Below, piece by piece: positions 48,841 through 58,600 of a stretch of DNA of 64,000 bases; position 1 is the first letter of the stretch; the number at the start of each line of letters is the position of its first letter. The translations under genes were made by a program, and so were the position numbers. The DNA comes from Gymnogyps californianus. Its lineage: Eukaryota; Chordata; Aves; Accipitriformes; Cathartidae. The stretch covers positions 65,020,707 through 65,084,706 of the forward strand of contig NC_059473.1 of the NCBI RefSeq assembly GCF_018139145.2, in the 5' to 3' direction. Under the pieces are notes generated by a model that was given only the letters and a program-made list of their open reading frames with translations, was not told the origin of the DNA and searched no databases.

Positions 48841-48991
48841 AAACAAAAAAGGCATAAAGAAATACAAAGAAAGAAAGAAGAAAAAAAAGGGAAGAAACAA
48901 AGAAAGTAAGAAAGCAAGCAAGCAAGCAAGCAAGCAAGCAGAAGGAGAAAGATAGAAAGTGAGAAAGAGAAAGAAAGAAACAATGAAAGAA
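48841..48991. repeat. Purine-rich (AAAG)n / (AAGC)n microsatellite
   Basis: About 150 bases dominated by A and G. It includes a 32-base pure purine run (48,866-48,897) and seven perfect AAGC units (48,912-48,939). The T/C-rich complement yields hydrophobic, Ser/Leu/Cys-rich frames on the minus strand (48,756-49,092), which are artefacts of the repeat. Confidence 0.9.
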
Positions 48992-49961
48992 GGATTGAAC
49001 TTCGAAGTACAAAAAAGCAGCTCCATCACTCCAGAGCAAGACAACAGTTTTGAAAAAAATAGAGAGGGAAAAATGTTTAATTTGAACTTCATTTACAAGC
49101 AGTAAGGATTTGTCAAAAACCTTACAAGTGACTCCTAAAGGGATTAATGGTGGTCAAAAGTCACCAGTGCTACTTTTAATGGCATGGAGTGAAATTTAGC
49201 CTGTGCAAAGAGCTAGCACTAAGCTTGTTCATCTCGTAAGCCCTGTCCCTGCTGTTTGACAGCCAGCAAAAGCTGCTCATGGGGTCCGAGGCTTCCTTTC
49301 TGAGCTGCCAGAACTGGGAAATGGGAGGCAGGTTTGATTGCACCACTATTTCTCACACCAAAGAAGTATTGCGATGTGCAATGATATTCATGTCTTGTAA
49401 CAACCCCTGCTGCACTTCCCTCAAGGGAGTTCCCACCTATGGTGGCATGAAATCACCACCCTGGGGCTCATGCACTAGAAAAGTCCCACAGAAAGGACTA
49501 AGCAGGACTGGCATGTAGGCATTGTTTTAGCCTCGCTCCCTGGCCTGGGGGATGGACTTTGATCCCAACCTACTGGCTGCACTTCTGACAAGTTGTGTTT
49601 TACTCTATCATGCTGCCTTCCAAAGGCCAGCCAGATAAGCCATCCATAATATGCACTATTAGTGTCAAATTCCCCTCTTCCCCACTCGTCCCCCCGCCTA
49701 CATTGTCAGCTACTTTGGCAAACAGCACAGCAGAAGCACGGTGTTTCTCCTGCTGTTGGTCTTACATGTATGCATGTAAAAAGCTTGTCGCTTAGTTTGT
49801 ATCCCCAAGTACCTTGAAAGCTGAGTGCTTAATGAAGTATTAATTCCATTTCTGAAATACTAGAGGTGGGAAGCAAATATATCAAAAGTTGTGGATGTAG
49901 ACAAAAATATGCATTTTCAAAGTAAAACCAAAACCAAGTACTATTTCACTACTATTTTTAT

Positions 49962-49966
49962 GGGGG
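49962..49966. repeat. Target-site duplication, left copy (GGGGG)
   Basis: GGGGG precedes the TG end of the second LTR. The right copy at 50,390-50,394 is GGAGG (4 of 5), consistent with one later substitution. Confidence 0.6.
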
Positions 49967-50097
49967 TGTCGTGGTTTAAGCCCAGCTGGCAACTAAGCAC
50001 CATGTGGCCACTTGCTCACTCATCTCCCCCCCCCTGGTGGGATGGGGAGGAGAATCAGAAGAAAAAGGTAAAACCTCATGGGTTGAGATAAGGACAG

Positions 50098-50103
50098 TTT
50101 AAT
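50098..50103 (-). terminator. LTR polyadenylation signal ATTAAA (second LTR)
   Basis: Equivalent position and sequence to the signal in the first LTR. Confidence 0.55.
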
Positions 50104-50278
50104 AGGACAACACAAGGAGAGAAGAAGTAATAATAACGATAATACTAATAAAAGAATGTATAAAGCGAGTGATGCACAATGTAATTGCCCACCACCCAGA
50201 ACCGGATGCTCAGCCCATTCCCAAGCTGCAATCCTGCCTCCCCACCCCAGCCAGCTCCCCCAGTATATGTACTGAGCA

Positions 50279-50286
50279 TGACGTCA
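50279..50286 (-). promoter_or_regulatory. Intact CRE (TGACGTCA) in second LTR
   Basis: Perfect palindromic cAMP-response element upstream (minus orientation) of the decayed TATA. The CpG is intact here but lost in the other copy. Confidence 0.6.
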
Positions 50287-50389
50287 TATGGTATCGAATA
50301 TCCCGTTGGCTAGTTCGGGTCAGCTGTCCTGGCTGTGCCCCTCCCAGCTTCTTGTAAAAATTAACTCTATCCCAGCCAAACCCAGGACA

Positions 50390-50394
50390 GGAGG
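50390..50394. repeat. Target-site duplication, right copy (GGAGG)
   Basis: Pairs with GGGGG at 49,962-49,966 with one mismatch. Confidence 0.6.
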
Positions 50395-51374
50395 TGAGTG
50401 GAATTTACAGGAAAACAAATATCCCATCTCCTGACCATGTCTGATGAGTCAAATGTTTTCCCACTACTCCTTTTGTGGCAGGCGTTGGACAAGCCAATGC
50501 CTTGTTCAATCAAGAACAAGTGTCTGTTAAGAGGACAATCCCCTGGAAGGGAGGAGGGGTTCAAGTAATCGCTTTTCCTGACAGGAACACAAAGCTACCA
50601 GATGGGGAAGTGATGATTAGGCAGTCTCTTTGCCCAATTAATATTGAATTTATAGAACTGTGTGAAATAGCTCCAGTGAGGGAGACTGATGACGGCTTAT
50701 CCCAGCCAATGGATTCATCATGGACTGGGAGAGAAAGGAGCATGTCTGGGAAAGCATAAATATGAACACTAGCCCTCAGTTTGGCATAAGTGCTTGCTGG
50801 CTGTGCTGTGGACATTAGCTTTCTCTTTTTCCTTGACCAGAAATGTGATCATTGTCAAACAAGCTATATATATTTGTGCAGAAATGTTTAGTTTTGACAA
50901 ATCAACAGTTTTTGACAACAAAATAAAACAAAAAAGCATTTTCACTGGCAAATTCTTGAGCAGCCCTAGCAGTCAATGCTCCCAGAATTGCCTTTAAACA
51001 GCCAAATCATTCCCACAAGTATGAATATGCAGTTCCAGCTACTTTAATGGAATTTGCATGTGTATATCAAGGGGCAGAATTTGGCTCTTGGTCTAAAACA
51101 CGTTGAGCACTTTTTAAAGAGAAACTCATTTAGCAGTGAGGCAAGTCTGCAGTTTCCCTGTTTTGTCTATGCAAGATTCCAGTTTTATAAAATGGTATGA
51201 ATACATGAAATGTATTTATATTTGGCTTTTATAGCAGTATGCAACTGTCTAACAAGCCAGTCGAGAACATCTCAGTTAATTGATGTTTACCAAAACAGTT
51301 ATCCCTCAATTGTAATCTTTTATTCCAGTAAAAATTATTACGATTCTCTGTACTCAGATTTTTTTCTGATTTCA

Positions 51375-51525
51375 CTGCTTTCATGCCAAGGGAATTCCAG
51401 TGATTTCAGTAAAGTTACCCTGGCATACAACTGATGCAGTGAAGTAGTAAATCAGACTCTGTGGAAGAAATCCTAGTCCATTGAACTCAGTGGGAATTTT
51501 GCCACTGATTTCAAGGGAGCAACAT
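51375..51525. repeat. Ancient amniote repeat fragment
   Basis: 'aaagttaccctggcatacaa' then 'ctgatgcagtgaagtagtaa' parallels the common bird and reptile text 'AGTTACTCTGGATTTACACCAGTGTAACTGAGA'. It is followed by 'ccattgaactcagtgggaat' and 'tttgccactgatttcaaggg', the 'CATTGAAGTCAATGGGA..TTGCCATTGACTTCAATGGG' inverted core. The family is not named. Confidence 0.5.
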
Positions 51526-51646
51526 TTTCACTGTAGCTCTATAAAATAATAACTTTTCTTTGTGTACGTGTAAAATAAAGTTAATATCTCAGTTACAGTG
51601 ACCAGATATGCACAGTATAATTACTGCTTCATTTCTCCATATACAG

Positions 51647-51693
51647 AAACAACAGAGAACTTTTAATCTTGATTTTTGTTTTAATTCTCACTG
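51647..51693 (+). other. Candidate 47-nt exon with hydrophobic frame
   Basis: An excellent acceptor ('gcttcatttctccatatacag', AG at 51,645-51,646) and a strong donor (CTG|GTAAGTATA, GT at 51,694-51,695) flank 47 bases. In one frame the block reads NNRELLILIFVLILT, like a signal-peptide or membrane segment; another frame is also open. There is no recognisable neighbouring exon, and T-rich DNA often translates as hydrophobic residues. Low confidence. Confidence 0.18.
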
Positions 51694-53062
51694 GTAAGTA
51701 TACTTTGGGCTACAAATACTTCTGGAGAAATCATTCAAAAAGGTATAAACAAGGTAGCTTGAGCATGAGCCTTATCCAAGGCATCCTGAAGTCAAAGTTT
51801 GGTGTAGTTGACCTAGATATTTCCTCAAGAGGAGTGTGAAAATAAACAGTGATGTGAAGTGTTTGGGTTTTACTTGGTTTTTTGGCAAACAACCTGGCCC
51901 TGATTCACCTCTCACTTAATTGTATAAGTGCTATAAGCGATAAAGTCAGATCTCATCATCTGGAAATAATAGAAGAATGAAAAAATACTATGGAAATTGT
52001 AATGGGGTCTTGACCATGAGAATGCAAGCTTGCAGTTTATCGGCTGAAGTGTTTCTGGTAGGGACTGGCCTTCTCCAAGGTAGTGGCAGGAGATCCTCTG
52101 GTGTACTTTGAACCCATCTGTTTTTGACTATCTGTGACCAGACTCACATGCAGAGGATAAGAGCAGAGAAGAGCTCATGGAGTGATTAAGAGCTCATTGA
52201 ACAGGCCTACCAAAGGGCCCACTGGGGATCCTGTCTTAGAAGAAGAGACCGGAAGAGCTTGGCATGGTTCAGCAATACAACGAAACTTGAGGAAGGACAA
52301 GGTTACTTTCCAGAAATACACTAAGAAGGAAGAGAGGAAGAAATACTAGGAAGAGGAGAAGTTTAAACAGATGGAAAATATTGTCACAAGGAGAAATGGT
52401 TATAAACAGTCCAGGAATTAATTTAGGCTTCAAGGCAGAAGGTGGTTTCTGGGTCAGCTTTCCATGAAGGCAGCGGATAAAAACGGGAAGGTTCAAGGTG
52501 GAGCCTGGTAAGTTTGTGCACTGACTGTGGGAGATGGGGCTTGTGAGAACGGGGAGTCATTCTGTGGCACAGGACCATCCTTTTAGTCTCAAATTCCTCT
52601 GCTCTAAATCAGGAGTAGTTCTGCTGAACACTGTTTCACAAAGCTGGTAATAAGGAAGACTGTATCATCTCCTCCCTATGAAAAATCACTTCAGTGACTT
52701 TGCTCTGATATCTGGGTAACCTCAGAAAACCTGTCTGCCACCAGAAGGATGAGCAATTCCTAAGGATACAGGTATGTGCCACCCGCATGCATGCTCCACT
52801 CCTCTCTGTATCTGGGATGCCTCATATAAAAAGTGTTGACAGCTCCAGTAGGGATTTTACAAGAGATTGCCATTCATATTCCACAAGGACTAAAGATCCA
52901 CATGGGAATATTTAATATAAACAGTAATAGTTTCCCACATCTTTGTTTAGAGAATAGCCTGAGGATTTCTAAACTTTAGGATCATATTCATTCCAGAAGA
53001 ATGGTTTCACTTATAGCTGTATAAATCTTTCCTTTACTTAAATGATGATTTTTCACTTGTAT

Positions 53063-53087
53063 CTGAATATTTAAATACAATATTCAG
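53063..53087. repeat. Hairpin, 9-bp arms and 7-nt loop
   Basis: CTGAATATT, TAAATAC, AATATTCAG. The arms are exact reverse complements, extendable by a G-T wobble and one more pair. It is too short for a typical pre-miRNA. Confidence 0.75.
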
Positions 53088-56000
53088 GTAATCAGACTGC
53101 CATGGGTAGTACAGGTAACTCTCACCTCATCTAGTTTTACTTTACAGTGAAAGACCTGATCTGCAGGGACGTTAGCTATCTACTATTATAGTGTGAGACC
53201 TGCCAGACTGCCAGGAAACACAGTGGGAGTTTTTTAAATAAAATAAATTAGGAAAAGATTTCCCTGAGATTTCAAGATTGGACTTGCAAAGAAATCCAGG
53301 GCTGAAAAATTAAAGTCCTGCTTCCAGCTGGGCTGGGCTCCTAATCACAGTGGTCAGGCTGTGGAACTTAGTACTCTTGAAAGCCCAGCCTTGTCCCTAA
53401 GTGCCTAAGAAGGAGCTGTTAGATACCTCCAAACTCCCGTTTGGAGTATCTGCTCTGAAGTTTCCAAAAGGCCGTTTCTCTTAGCTTGCCTTTGGGATAT
53501 TTTAAATGCCTTTTTGGCCTGCTTAGCACTTTTAAACATTCCTAATGCCCTTAATAAAGCCTACTGCTATATCACACTTGTCACTACTAGCCACAATCTG
53601 ATATAGCACATGCAACCTCCCTTGGAATTGCCAAATGTAGGGGAGGGGAGGAAAAGCTATCTTTTTCTTAAGAGATAATGGTACAGTATTGCTGACTTCT
53701 AGCATTCATGCATCAGGCTCACAGATGACTATGAGACTGGAATACCTTTATTTCCTTCCATTTGCCTGCTGATTTCTGAGATTTTAATGCTTGTATGTGT
53801 CGGCTCTTCTCCACAGCCACGTGGGCTTGAGTGCACCAGAAATGAACAGTTACTGGATAGTGGAGTGCTGCATATTAGCTATTCATGAATCATTTCCCCA
53901 CTCACACATATCTGTATTCTGAGTTTCTATTTTCATATCTATGCACTCTGGATAAGTTTAAGCAATGCTGACGATCTCTCCTGCCACATTAGTCGAACAT
54001 TTGTGTCCTGTTGTGTTCCTGGAAATAGAAAGGATGGATGAAAAATAGAGGTCATAAGCCACTGCAAAAAGCAGTGCCTGTTCTTTCACAGATATAGTTA
54101 ACCCTTCTTCAGAAAATAACTGATACCTGGAGTTAACAGTAGGAAATTTTGCTAAAATTTCCAGCCCATGAGTTCTGAAGAGTGTATGAACTCAGGGAAA
54201 ATTTCAAACAAAATTGAGACATCATAACCATAACAGTTGTACGTGCCCTCACAGGGTTTTCTTCACACATAGTATTCCTCACATTCATTTATGACTGTTT
54301 TAAGAAATGAATGATGACATAGATTGTGCTACAACCAATTCTTCCAAAGTGGGAAGTGTGTATGGTATCATCCAGTTTAAGAGAGAAAGTCAGAAGCAGG
54401 AGAAGAGCCAAACACTCTTCTGTTTGTACCTCATGAAACCATGACAAAAATAAAGGAGGATCACTTGTTTGGAAGACTGACAGAGAAGGCTCTTTTACAT
54501 GCTTGTTGACTGCTAGGTTTTCTTTCTGGGAGTTAATAGAAATACTTTCATCTCTGTATTTGCAGCTTCAATTTACTGCTACTTGGCTCAAGTCTTTGAT
54601 GTCAGGAGGAAAGGAGCAGAGGCATTAGGACATAAGAGCCTCTTCCACTTGCCAGGCGAACTACAGAAGCTAGAACTACTTTCTTCCTTTCTACACAAAT
54701 GATGTGTTATGTTCCCTTCGGCTAGACACATGAAGGGAAAGCAGCTCAGGATGACTGGTGTCTTCCCTCACCAGTGCAGTCACTAAAGAGAACTAAATTT
54801 AAGTAGGTTACCTCTACTTAACATTAAACAGTAGTTCATTCTTTACAAACAAGGCATCAGTTTTTGTAAAAAGGATGTTTTACATGAAGAGGACCAGCAA
54901 TTCTTTCTTGAGCTTTCATACAAAGGATGCGGTGATCTGATTTATCCATTTCCTGGAATTCCTGAATTATATAATACAGCTTTGTGGTATTTTGTAAGAA
55001 CTAAAAAAAAAAAGACCAACAAGTAATCTAAGTCTATCCAGTTAGATGTTTAGACTCATTACATAATGTCAGAGTTGGGGGAAAAGAGTTAACTTCCAAT
55101 TCATTAATATTTACTTTTTCAGTAATCAAGTGTGTTATTGGTGCCAAAGGCAAAATGCCAAAATATAAGAAAGTGTTCCCCAAAGGGGCTACTTTGTAAA
55201 GCTTGGTCAGTATCGGAAATAACTGGTGTCAAACTTCCTTTGTGAAGTGAATCACAGCAAATATATTCTCTTGTTGTACTTGTTTCATCATCTGAAATTG
55301 TGGTTTAATTGTAGTTTGCAATGGATAAAGTATCTGTGTATTTAAGACTTCTTTCTCTGATCATGTGCTTGATAGTTTTCATGACTGGGTTTAGCTAGTT
55401 TGTTTGGGTTTATGCTTCCCTTCTGCAGCCTCTCTCCTTATTCTCCTCTCTGGACTCTTAACAACTTTTACTCCAAGTACACCAGTATTTATGGTGTGCC
55501 CTAAAGGACAGTGCCCCTTAAAAACATATTCATAAAAGTTAGTACAATCCTCAAGTACAACGAGTTCAAAAGAAAAACAGTCTGGAAATGAGCTTTGAGA
55601 TGAATGCTTTAGAGTCATTATCTGAGGTACACTGGCAGTCTCTAATGAGACATTTGTAATTTAATTGTGTCATGGAGAGACTATAAATTTCCCCAGAGCC
55701 CACATCCAAGTTGTTTTAATAATGAAGATAAAGTAACACACATACCAAAAAGCATTTGAATACACTATAACTTCTTCCAAAAAGATAAAGAGGGCCTATA
55801 TCCTATTTATGTCACTACACTTCGTTGCATAACAGAGCTTACAACAAGTAGGATAGAGGGCAAGAGTCAGTCTATAACCATTTAATACTGTATAATTCTT
55901 TACATTTCTCTTTTAATTATATGATAATTTTTTGGGGACCGGTTCATATCAGTACTAGAAAAGAAGAAGAAAAATAACAGGATTCCAAATGGTCATTCTA

Positions 56001-56577
56001 CAGAATCTTTATATGGGATTATGTTGTGTTTGATGATTCCTCAGGGGAAGAAAATGTTCTAATACTGCATGACTAAGTCACTCCTGCGTCAGAGTTCTAT
56101 GGCTTTGGATAGAAAATTGTAAAGATTTTTATGCCTCAATCAATACTAAAATGCTGCCTACTCACTCCAGGTTCCTAAATAGATTAGGACAAGCATGTCT
56201 TTCAGATATAGAAATAGATTGTGCAATACAGTCACTTGATCATACCAATGAGCCCTCTGGGTCCCTCAGCTGGAATGGTGTATTTACTTCTCTTGCAGAT
56301 TCAAGCAGTTTTTTGTGCTGTGGTTCTGTTTATTAAATTGTGCTGGAGATAATCTCCAAAGTTCCAGCTTGTTGGGACAACTTTCTCAAGCATTGAAATA
56401 TATTTAAAATGGAAGCGGCTTTTAAAATCAAACTTGAACTTCAACAGATATCTAACCATTCATTTTTTAGGCAAAAATAGGACATATGACTGGGAGTGGG
56501 AGATAGAGGAGGAAGAAGAATATTTTATGTTCTAATTCTATGGCAAACATTGCAAAAATACCAAGTTCTACAAGAAC

Positions 56578-56780
56578 CTGCTTTTGAGTGTTTTCCTCTG
56601 ACTCATTTCTTTCACTCAAGCTGGATACTTGAGAACTGTGATCTAAATACAGGACAGGGAGTGATCGTTCTTGTATTTCAATTCTATCATCTTCAACATA
56701 AACTGTCTCTGCATTTTTAGGAAAAGATATCTCACACTGAGATAGATTTTCAAAAGCCATTCTGAAATTTCTCATGATGT
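56578..56780 (-). other. Candidate minus-strand exon with protein-like frame
   Basis: A 203-base block between a weak acceptor ('gctgacactacag') and a moderate donor (CAG|GTTCTT) is open in the minus-strand frame 56,467-56,814. The translation is mixed-polarity and acidic (for example VYVEDDRIEIQERSLP and SLSERNESEENTQKQ), more protein-like than other frames here. I do not recognise a family. It might be a real or fossil exon, or chance. Confidence 0.2.
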
Positions 56781-58489
56781 CTGTAGTGTCAGCCCAAGAA
56801 CCTGAAGCTGCCACCTTTGTAGGTGCTGTTCACAGTGCAAGGTCTCAGATGAGAGACATGAAACTCCTGCTCAGAAGCAACTCCAATATATCTTTTTCCC
56901 ATTTTGGAACCATTTTTAAATTTTTTTCACCACCAGTAAATGAATCTTTTCATATGCTTTCTGCCATCTGAAGGTGAATATTTTCATCAATAAACAGCAA
57001 TTTTTTTAACCAAAGAATCAGAAAAATAATCTCCATCTAAAATCGTTTTTTATCAAAAATGAGGTTTAGCGAGATCCCTTCCAAGCTCCATAGAGAGTAT
57101 GATAATAATATTTATCATGTAACTATTTAATTTTCTATTCCAGAAAGTACATACAGATTGCAGTAAAACACTACTGAAACTTGATAAGAGAGATAATTAA
57201 ATTATTATGCATAGGGATATATGAAAACTGATCAGGAAAGATTGCAGCCATTTCACCATTTTGGTCTGATTCTTCATTGCCTAATACCTTGTAGAGTCAT
57301 TTACAGGCATGTGTAAGGAATATGAAACTGAGGAATGCAATCATGACCGCTGTATTTCATATTAACTTTTAGTAAAAATAGAAGAATATACATTCTAGTC
57401 AGTGTATTAGGCTTCACCTTGCAGTAGGTAAATGCAATTTTTTGGCCTTAATTTTACAGGAAGTTAGGCTAGACAATGCAATTGCTTCTTCAGGCCTTAA
57501 AAATTTGGGAACCATGGAGTAAATGACTGCATTGGGTTCAAGTCAATGGAGACTGAAGTTCTGCTGCAGCTGGAAGGGACAGGAATTTGCAGGAAATACA
57601 GTACAGTATACACCAGAAAAGGAATGGGTTATTTCAAATAAAAAGTTGTGTGACTTGTTGCTAATTCCAAAGAAAGAGGTTACAGCTTGCAGATGAGGCA
57701 TGGGCTGTAAACTATTCAGGATGACTTTCATTGCTCAGAGGGTATAATTAAAAGTATGAAGCAAACTGCCAAAATCTACAATAGAAATGAATAGTGTACA
57801 CCAGGTCAAAAGGGATCTGGACTCATTTCTGGATGAAGAGACAGTGCACAGCTGTTAGCTTGATTTTTTAAGGGTGAAGATGATCAGTTACTATATGAAT
57901 TGATTGGTATTTCCTGGGCATGCTCTGTTAGGATTTAAAGTCTTCTCCTGGACTTTCATGTATCATTGCTTCTTTCTGGCAGCTGCATCCATCCAGGAGC
58001 AAATGTCTTCCATTGACTGGAAAGGTATATTGTAGAGTAAAATTGCTGTAGTTACCAGTGAAAATACCTGGTGTGAAGGAATTGTTTTTCTTGTTTTTGC
58101 CGTGACATAATTCAGATCAGGCAAAAAAAAGATGGGTAGCTAACTCCACATTGGGAGTCTTGTCTCCCCTTTAATCATCATGATAGTGCCTAGATCTGGG
58201 AGCATGTATCTAACCAATTGCATACACACATCCATGCAAATAATATCCAAACAATTGCATACACCTTTTGAGTCTCACTGGCTCTACAGTCTCTGTAGTG
58301 TACTGTACCACATAAAAACTCAGAACAAGGGACAAGTGGACAGGGCTGGGGATAATCTGATCAAACAATACTGTAACTGTCCATGAATCCCACCTCAGTA
58401 ACTCACCCAGCCAAGCCTAAAAACACACTGTCATCTGAAATGGATAGAGGCAGGTGTAGATAAAACTGAAGGGCTTTAGAAAATCTGAG

Positions 58490-58600
58490 GCTCACAAACT
58501 TCTTGAATGCTGTAATCCTCCCAGTCATATAGTACCACTCAGACATTTCATCATCTGTAAGAGAGGGGATTACCACTTCTATGACAATTATGAAATCACT
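58490..58600 (+). mobile_element. MIR-like SINE remnant
   Basis: 'tttcatcatctgtaagagag' then 'gggattaccac' resembles the MIR core 'TTTCCTCATCTGTAAAATGGGGATAATA'. This also supplies the acceptor-like site (minus 'cctctcttacag') that would otherwise suggest an exon on the minus strand at 58,407-58,554. Confidence 0.4.

Larger units (their letters stand above)
49967..50389 (-). mobile_element. Second solo LTR of the same family, internally deleted
   Basis: A 423-bp element with the same TGTCGTGG ... CCAGGACA ends and internal order as the LTR at 42.9 kb. It lacks about 160 bp of U3: text equivalent to 43,336-43,482 is missing at the 'cttcttgt'/'aaaattaactctat' junction near 50,353-50,360. On the minus strand it keeps a perfect CRE TGACGTCA (50,279-50,286), a degraded TATA (near 50,263-50,268) and ATTAAA (50,098-50,103). 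It has its own near-matching target duplication, so it is an independent insertion. Confidence 0.9.
50395..58480. other. Gene-free AT-rich sequence
   Basis: Mostly unique AT-rich DNA. Two exon-like blocks, one ancient repeat and one hairpin are listed separately. Nothing else is recognisable. From 52,600 to 55,390 no frame reaches 60 codons on either strand, so that interval is clearly non-coding. Confidence 0.6.

Noticed and set aside
48756..49092. Three minus-strand hydrophobic, Ser/Leu/Cys-rich frames resembling membrane proteins
   Set aside because: They are translations of the (AAAG)/(AAGC) microsatellite.
43517..49966. Possible provirus body between the two parallel LTRs
   Set aside because: No gag, pol or env motifs, ordinary SINEs and unique DNA inside, and each LTR has its own target duplication.
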